Positions 59,196 through 64,000 of a stretch of 64,000 nt of DNA are shown piece by piece (positions within the stretch are counted from its first letter, which is position 1; every line of letters starts with the position of its first letter). The stretch covers positions 62,001 to 126,000 of the forward strand of contig NZ_BJYD01000004.1 of assembly GCF_007991335.1 (NCBI RefSeq), written 5' to 3'. A model generated the notes under the pieces. It saw nothing but the letters and a program-made list of their open reading frames with translations. It was not told the origin of the DNA and did no database searches. The stretch is from Halobacillus faecis (lineage in GTDB: Bacteria; Bacillota; Bacilli; Bacillales; Halobacillaceae). Made by a program: the position numbers and the translations under genes.

Positions 59196-60569
59196 ATGAA
59201 AAAACAAATCAATTGGAAAAAGTCTTTGATCGCTTTGCCGATGTCCGCAGCGCTTATGTTGCCGACAGCCACGGTTACGTTTGCAGATGATCACGGGGAT
59301 CACAATAAAAAAATGTCAGATGTAACGGTATCAACACCGGCTGCTGATTTACGCGCAACCCTTGATCAGTCCCTTTCCGAGCACGCCTATCTTGCTGTTG
59401 TAACGATGCAGAAAGGAATTGAGGGAGCTGAGGACTTTGATGCAGCAGCGGCTGCCCTTGAAGGAAATACACAAGATTTGACCGCAGCGATTGCTTCTGT
59501 TTACGGAGATGAAGCAGGACAGCAATTTGAATCGATGTGGTCGGAACATATCGGATACTTTGTTGATTATGTAAAAGCGACAGCTGAAGAAGATGAAGCG
59601 GGACGTGAAGAAGCGTTAAGCAATTTGGACAACTATCGTGAAGATTTCTCTATGTTTTTAGAAACAGCAACGGATGAACGTTTAGAAGCTTCCGCACTGG
59701 CTGAAGGCCTTCAAATGCACGTGAATCAGCTCGTCGGTGCTTTTGACAATTATGAAGAAGGCGACTTCGATGAAGCTTATCAAAAACTCCGCATGAGTAT
59801 CGACCACATGTATGGAGTAGGAAAAGGTCTATCAACAGCGATTACCGACCAATTTCCAGATCAATTTGAAAACACGAATCCAGCGACACCAGCCGCTGAC
59901 CTTCGTGCAGACTTGAACCATTTGCTATCTGAACACGCAGCTCTTGCCGTTCTTGCCATGCAGAAAGGCGGAGATGGTGCGGAAGACTTTGAAAATGCCG
60001 CAGCTGCGCTCAGCAATAACACCGAAGATCTTTCTGCAGCCATCACCTCTGTCTATGGAGAAGAAGCGGGACAGCAGTTTGAGGAAATGTGGTCTGAACA
60101 CATCGGGTACTTCGTCGATTATGTAGAAGCGACAGGTGCAGGAGATGAAGAAGCAAAAGAACAGGCCCTGACTGCTTTGGACGGTTACCGAGCAGACTTC
60201 TCCGAGTTTCTTGATACAGCGACAGAAGGTGGCTTAGAAGCAGAAGCAACAGCCGAAGGACTCCAAATGCACGTGAACCAATTGACTGGGTCTTTCGACA
60301 GCTATGTAGAAGGTGATTTTGATGCAGCCTACGACCAGCTTCGTGAAGCCTATGCTCATATGTATGGAGTAGGTGAAGGACTATCAGGTGCCATCGTAGC
60401 GCAAAACCCTGAAATGTTCGCTTCCAACATGCCTTCTGAAATGCCTAAAACCGGTCTTGGTGGAACAGCTGATGACGGAATGAATGCATGGATGATCGCC
60501 TTCGCAAGTATGGCAGCCGTCCTATTCGCCACAGCCATCGGCGTACGCAAAAGCAAAAACAATGCCTAA
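59196..60569 (+). CDS. Duplicated four-helix wall-anchored protein (MPKTG motif)
   Basis: A 457-residue surface protein: signal peptide about 1-30, two repeats of about 170-185 residues, and a C-terminal sortase signal MPKTG (near residue 417) followed by a hydrophobic helix and a basic tail (VRKSKNNA). Each repeat has His at LSEHA, WSEHIGYF, LQMHVNQL and HMYGVG, one per helix, so a buried metal or heme site is plausible. I recall similar domains near copper-amine-oxidase-type proteins of Bacilli but cannot confirm. ATG 59196 follows GAGGAG at 9 bases; a TTG at 59190 is also in frame. The sortase gene follows. Confidence 0.78.
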   Translation: MKKQINWKKSLIALPMSAALMLPTATVTFADDHGDHNKKMSDVTVSTPAADLRATLDQSLSEHAYLAVVTMQKGIEGAEDFDAAAAALEGNTQDLTAAIASVYGDEAGQQFESMWSEHIGYFVDYVKATAEEDEAGREEALSNLDNYREDFSMFLETATDERLEASALAEGLQMHVNQLVGAFDNYEEGDFDEAYQKLRMSIDHMYGVGKGLSTAITDQFPDQFENTNPATPAADLRADLNHLLSEHAALAVLAMQKGGDGAEDFENAAAALSNNTEDLSAAITSVYGEEAGQQFEEMWSEHIGYFVDYVEATGAGDEEAKEQALTALDGYRADFSEFLDTATEGGLEAEATAEGLQMHVNQLTGSFDSYVEGDFDAAYDQLREAYAHMYGVGEGLSGAIVAQNPEMFASNMPSEMPKTGLGGTADDGMNAWMIAFASMAAVLFATAIGVRKSKNNA

Positions 60570-60644
60570 AAGATAATTACCATAAATTTCTACCCCTGGT
60601 CATACAGATATTTCCAGGGGTAGCTCATGATAGAGGAAAGGTGA

Positions 60645-61310
60645 ATGGACATGTACAAATGGATTCCACTCTTGTTGCTCTGCTTCTTGTTTGCATGTTC
60701 CAGTGCTCAAGAGCCTGAAGCGAGTATAGACGCTGAACAAAAGGCAGCGGATGCTTCAGAGCAGACAAAAGAAAAGGAAAGTTTAAGAGAAACGTATGAC
60801 TCGCAGAAAATAAATGCATCTACAACAGCTGAAACAACCGATAAGACAGCCATTACACCGAAGACGGTGACCATACCTGCCATTAATGTTGAAGCGAATA
60901 TCGAAAACGTTGGCCGTTACGCAAATGGCCAGATGGGAGAGCCGGATAGTGTAGATGGTGTGGGCTGGTACAAAGATGGCTATCAGCCAGGAGCGAAAGG
61001 AAGTGCCGTCCTTGCCGGCCACGTAGATAGCCGCACGGGTCCAGCGGTATTTTACAATCTGGAAGATTTGCAAGAAGGCGATGAAATCATCGTTACCGAT
61101 GAAGAAGGAACAGAACAAACTTTTATCGTACAAACATCAGAGGCCTATGATCGGAAAAACGCTCCACTGAACAAGATTTTTGGGTTTTCTTACCGAAGAC
61201 AGCTGAACCTCATCACTTGCACAGGGGAATTCAATAAAAAAGCGGGAACACATGATGAACGGTTGGTCGTTTATGCTGTCCATGAAGATGATGTGAATCC
61301 TGCAGGTTAA
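60645..61310 (+). CDS. Class F-type sortase with lipoprotein signal
   Basis: A 221-residue sortase. The N-terminus is a lipoprotein signal (LLLLCFLFACSS, lipobox LFAC), which would tether the enzyme by lipid rather than a membrane helix. The catalytic triad is His in LAGHVDS (about 125), Cys in LITCTGEF (about 192) and Arg in DERLVVY (about 206), with the class F layout GHVDSRTGPAVFYNL. It follows the MPKTG protein and probably anchors it. A low-complexity linker (about 25-70) separates the anchor from the fold. ATG 60645 or 60651 are both possible. Confidence 0.85.
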   Translation: MDMYKWIPLLLLCFLFACSSAQEPEASIDAEQKAADASEQTKEKESLRETYDSQKINASTTAETTDKTAITPKTVTIPAINVEANIENVGRYANGQMGEPDSVDGVGWYKDGYQPGAKGSAVLAGHVDSRTGPAVFYNLEDLQEGDEIIVTDEEGTEQTFIVQTSEAYDRKNAPLNKIFGFSYRRQLNLITCTGEFNKKAGTHDERLVVYAVHEDDVNPAG

Positions 61311-61347
61311 ACAGGTATCTATTTTAATTTAGATGCCTGTTTTTTTA
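61311..61347 (+). terminator. Terminator after the sortase gene
   Basis: ACAGGTATCTA and TAGATGCCTGT (one wobble) around TTTTAATT, then TTTTTT. Confidence 0.88.
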
Positions 61348-61380
61348 TGAATGAGTTTTCGTTGAAGCGGATTGCTTTCT

Positions 61381-61480
61381 TAAATACTGATATAATGGCT
61401 TAAATGCTGATATATAGCTAGGAATGCTGATATAACCATGGAAATGCTGATATCATTGTCGAAATACTGATAAATCACCA
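61381..61480. repeat. Five 20-bp tandem repeats
   Basis: Units start at 61381, 61401, 61421, 61441 and 61461 and share RAATRCTGATA followed by variable bases, for example TAAATGCTGATATATAGCTA. They lie between a terminator and the DUF429 gene and code for nothing visible. Confidence 0.9.
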
Positions 61481-61573
61481 CTCCAATAATGGTAGATTCT
61501 CTTAAACGCTGGCATTCATTCTGATGATAACGGAAAGGCTGAACGATCAGCGACCGTTCAAGGAGGCAAGCAG

Positions 61574-62227
61574 ATGCAATATATAGGAATTGATTTATCC
61601 GGTCCCAGCAACACCAAGGACACCGTACTCGTTCATTTTACAAAGGAGAAGGACAAGCTATTTTACATAAAACATGAAACCCCGATGAATGACCATGCAT
61701 TAATGACATACATTGAATCTCTAGCGAATACAGACTCTGTCACCATCGGCGTGGACGCTCCTTTATCCTATGAAGACGGGGGAGGGGACCGGGAAAGCGA
61801 TCGATCCTTGAGAGCTTTCGTAACGAAGCTCGGCATGAAGGGAGCATCCATCATGCCGCCAACGATGATGCGCATGGTGTACTTATCATTGAGAGGGATC
61901 CGTTTGACAAGGGAAATCGAACGCCTTGCAACCAAATACGAGGTTCATATCGTGGAAGTTCATCCGGGAGCTGCCCTTGGCGCACGCATGGAGAGGATCG
62001 ATGATGTTCTTCACTACAAGCAGGACCGCCCTACCCGGAAAAGGATATGGAGTTGGTTCGAAACACAACAATTCATTGGTATTCCGGAAGAAATGGCCGA
62101 GGAATCCCACACCATCGATGCCTGCGCTGCCGCACTTGCGGCCTGGCATTGGCAGGATCCTGTTCTTGAGCCAGCTTGGTTGTATAAAGCTTGTATCCCT
62201 CTGCACCCTTATGATTTTTGTTGTTAA
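61574..62227 (+). CDS. DUF429 protein
   Basis: A 217-residue protein of the DUF429 family, with the RNase-H-like start IGIDLSGPSNTKDTVLVHF, a middle acidic motif VTIGVDAPLSYEDGGGDRESDR and the C-terminal HTIDACAAALAAWHW; these acidic residues suggest a nuclease or ATPase-like fold, but the activity is not known. TCAAGGAGGCAAGCAG precedes ATG 61574. It follows the repeat array. Confidence 0.82.
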   Translation: MQYIGIDLSGPSNTKDTVLVHFTKEKDKLFYIKHETPMNDHALMTYIESLANTDSVTIGVDAPLSYEDGGGDRESDRSLRAFVTKLGMKGASIMPPTMMRMVYLSLRGIRLTREIERLATKYEVHIVEVHPGAALGARMERIDDVLHYKQDRPTRKRIWSWFETQQFIGIPEEMAEESHTIDACAAALAAWHWQDPVLEPAWLYKACIPLHPYDFCC

Positions 62228-62335
62228 CCTTTTGGTGATGATCCCTAGGGAACTCTAAAAGGCAGGGTCATGTATAATAGAACTTAAGTTGCTATACGTC
62301 CAAGAAAGTTTGATCGAAAAGGAGACAAGATCATA

Positions 62336-63106
62336 ATGGAGCCTTATAAAGTAAGAACGGCGATGCGAAATGAAGAAAAAAATGGTACAACATCCGGCTT
62401 CTGTGAAGGATATATTCAAACCAATATGGTGACTCTTCCGAAAGAATATGTCTTCGACTTCCTATTGTTCTGCATGAGGAACCCGAAACCGTGTCCCCTG
62501 GTGGAAGTGATGGAAGCAGGGCAGACAGCACCCCAAGTGGCGGATGCAGATATCCGGACAGACTTGCCGCGTTATCGGATTTACCGGGATGGAAAATTTT
62601 CTGAAGAGGTCTTGAATATCTCAGACGTGTGGAGGGAGGATTTTGTCACATTTCTGATCGGGTGCAGTTTCACTTTTGAAAAGGCGCTCCTTGATGGCGG
62701 CATTCCTTTATTTCATCAAGAACAGGAAAAAGTCGTCCCGATGTTCGATACCACCATTCCTTTAGATCCGGCCGGTATCTTCCAAGGGAATATGGTCGTC
62801 AGTATGCGAGCGATCCCGAATCATCTAATTGATCAAGCGCTCACTATTTCCGACCGGTTTGAACAGTCTCACGGAAGCCCTGTCCATATCGGGTCACCTG
62901 AAGAGATCGGCATCACCGATCTGCACAACCCGGATTATGGGGAAGCGGTCGATTTTGACCCTGCAGAAGCCACTCCCGTGTTTTGGGCATGTGGAGTTAC
63001 ACCACAAAATGCTGCACTCCAAGCGAAACCATCCATTATGATTACCCATGCACCAGGTCATATGCTGATTACCGACCAGTTGGACCCGAATTATGAAAAT
63101 GGGTAA
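62336..63106 (+). CDS. D-glutamate cyclase/DUF1445-family hydro-lyase (YcsI-like)
   Basis: A 256-residue protein of the DUF1445 group (B. subtilis YcsI; D-glutamate cyclase in vertebrates). Markers: NMVTLPKEYVFDFLLFC, DLPRYRIYRDG, FLIGCSFTFEKALLDGGIPL and VFWACGVTPQNA, plus ITHAPGHMLITD near the end. It may interconvert a glutamate-derived compound, but the substrate here is not known. ATG 62336 follows AAAAGGAGACAAGATC. Confidence 0.85.
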   Translation: MEPYKVRTAMRNEEKNGTTSGFCEGYIQTNMVTLPKEYVFDFLLFCMRNPKPCPLVEVMEAGQTAPQVADADIRTDLPRYRIYRDGKFSEEVLNISDVWREDFVTFLIGCSFTFEKALLDGGIPLFHQEQEKVVPMFDTTIPLDPAGIFQGNMVVSMRAIPNHLIDQALTISDRFEQSHGSPVHIGSPEEIGITDLHNPDYGEAVDFDPAEATPVFWACGVTPQNAALQAKPSIMITHAPGHMLITDQLDPNYENG

Positions 63107-63197
63107 CTCTTACCAAACGAGGTTTTGAACTTGCAACGAAGCCCTTGTAGTGATAAGTTTTTCTTAACAAAACCTTTACAAAACAGGAGCGATACAT

Positions 63198-64000
63198 ATG
63201 GATACACAATCACAGATGAAGCTTTTTACATTAAACTCCAATGAACCATTAGCTCAGGAAATTTCAGAGATCCTGGAGGTTCCTATTGGGAAAAGCAAGG
63301 TCGTCCGTTTCAGCGATGGAGAAGTCCAAATCAACATCGAGGAAAGTGTCCGTGGGGACGATATCTACTTGATCCAATCCACATCCCAGCCTGTCAATGA
63401 ACATGTGATGGAAATGTTGATCATGGTCGATGCCTTGAAGAGGGCTTCTGCCAAAACCATCAATGTCGTCATTCCTTATTACGGATATGCCCGTCAGGAT
63501 CGGAAAGCACGTTCACGTGAGCCGATCACAGCCAAGCTGATTGCCAATCTTTTGGAAAAGGCAGGCGCGGACAGAGTCATCTCGCTTGACTTACACGCAC
63601 CGCAGATTCAAGGCTTCTTTAATATTCCGGTCGATCAGCTCCAGGGAATTCCGATTCTTGGGGAATACTTCAATACGAAAAACATTGAAGACCTTGTCGT
63701 CGTCGCACCTAATACAAGTGGCTTGAACCGGGTAAGGAAAATGGCCAACATCCTTGATGCCCCGCTCGCGTTCATCGATAAGCGGAAAGCGGAGCCCGGG
63801 GAACCAGAAATCCGTGATGTCGTCGGAGATGTCGAAGGCAAAAATGTCCTTATCGTTGACGATATGATGGATACAGCAGACACCGTAACCGTGGCAGCCG
63901 ATATTCTCCATGAAAATGGAGTCAATGACATTTATGCCTGCGGTACACATGCGGTCTTATCCGATCCAGCCGTCATCAAAATTGAGCAATCACCAATCAA
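63198..64000 (+). CDS. prs: PRPP synthetase paralogue, 3'-truncated by window edge
   Basis: First 267 or so residues of a ribose-phosphate pyrophosphokinase: [46 protein letters not shown] (ATP/Mg site) and [12 protein letters not shown], the PRPP loop. Compared with canonical prs, SPDHGGVTRA becomes [10 protein letters not shown], and the flexible-loop DKRRP becomes DKRKA, changing the Arg two after the catalytic Lys. The gene lies outside the usual glmU-prs context, so this is probably a second, divergent copy. ATG 63198 follows AACAGGAGCGATACAT. Confidence 0.85.
   Translation, partial: MDTQSQMKLFTLNSNEPLAQEISEILEVPIGKSKVVRFSDGEVQINIEESVRGDDIYLIQSTSQPVNEHVMEMLIMVDALKRASAKTINVVIPYYGYARQDRKARSREPITAKLIANLLEKAGADRVISLDLHAPQIQGFFNIPVDQLQGIPILGEYFNTKNIEDLVVVAPNTSGLNRVRKMANILDAPLAFIDKRKAEPGEPEIRDVVGDVEGKNVLIVDDMMDTADTVTVAADILHENGVNDIYACGTHAVLSDPAVIKIEQSPI

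Noticed and set aside
61381-61480. CRISPR array
   Set aside because: Units are 20 bp with no separate spacers of regular length, and no cas genes are present.

Overview
The window looks like a chromosomal segment of a moderately GC-poor, aerobic, endospore-forming Bacillaceae, most likely a halophilic or halotolerant relative such as Halobacillus, Pontibacillus or Virgibacillus. The evidence is strong AGGAGG-type ribosome binding sites, frequent TTG and GTG starts, and a block (1-10028) that keeps the Bacillus subtilis order yqjM(namA)-yqjN-yqjP-yqjQ-yqjW-yqkB-yqkE with other genes inserted. Bacillus-type operators are also present: LexA, GlnR/TnrA, BirA, cre and a CstR/CsoR-like box. No rRNA, tRNA, CRISPR array, intact transposase or prophage was seen. 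The genus is inference.

Layout. 1-4405: a leftward operon (glycerophosphodiesterase, glycosyltransferase, namA) divergent from yqjN and a small P-loop kinase. 4417-12281: AbgT transporter, MBL hydrolase and short-chain dehydrogenase, an SOS-controlled Y-family polymerase (yqjW) whose LexA box lies between -35 and -10, yqkB and yqkE, then small membrane and zinc-ribbon proteins and a methyltransferase. 12337-12655 is a roughly 319-bp element with perfect 21-bp terminal inverted repeats; a decayed relative lies at 18314-18385. 12754-19490: VOC protein, YnfA, alpha/beta hydrolase, YppC, GNAT, glycolipid-binding-type protein, a ferritin-like protein and a stand-alone bioB behind a BirA-like palindrome. 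19638-25990: acyl-CoA ligase, two rhodanese-like proteins behind a CstR/CsoR-like operator promoter, polysaccharide deacetylase, and an amt ammonium transporter with two exact GlnR/TnrA boxes, coupled to a GlnD-like DUF294 nucleotidyltransferase and a DnaQ-type exonuclease instead of glnK. 26787-35164: a six-repeat beta-propeller lectin-like protein, several small membrane proteins, a luciferase-family oxidoreductase, and an operon of two DUF1538 membrane proteins plus a tandem PII-domain protein.

35300-44270 is a complete-looking beta-1,3-glucan utilisation locus: lipoprotein binding protein, two ABC permeases (no ATPase), a LacI-family regulator, a GH1 beta-glucosidase and a 986-residue secreted GH16 laminarinase with three C-terminal carbohydrate-binding modules. 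Three copies of a GAAACCGGTTTC-type palindrome and a cre-like site suggest local repression plus carbon catabolite repression. The secreted enzyme would cut the polymer, the ABC system import oligosaccharides and the GH1 enzyme release glucose.

44354-64000 is mixed accessory and core material: an acyl-CoA-dehydrogenase-like flavoprotein, a His/Gly/Tyr repeat peptide, GNATs, a glutathionyl-hydroquinone-reductase-like protein, an ECF sigma factor with a zinc anti-sigma factor, an L,D-transpeptidase, an AAC(6')-like acetyltransferase next to a gene remnant, an SdsA-type alkylsulfatase, phosphatidylserine decarboxylase, a Crp/Fnr regulator, an amj remnant, a duplicated helical LPXTG-type wall protein beside a lipoprotein-type class F sortase, 20-bp tandem repeats, and the start of a divergent PRPP synthetase that runs off the end.
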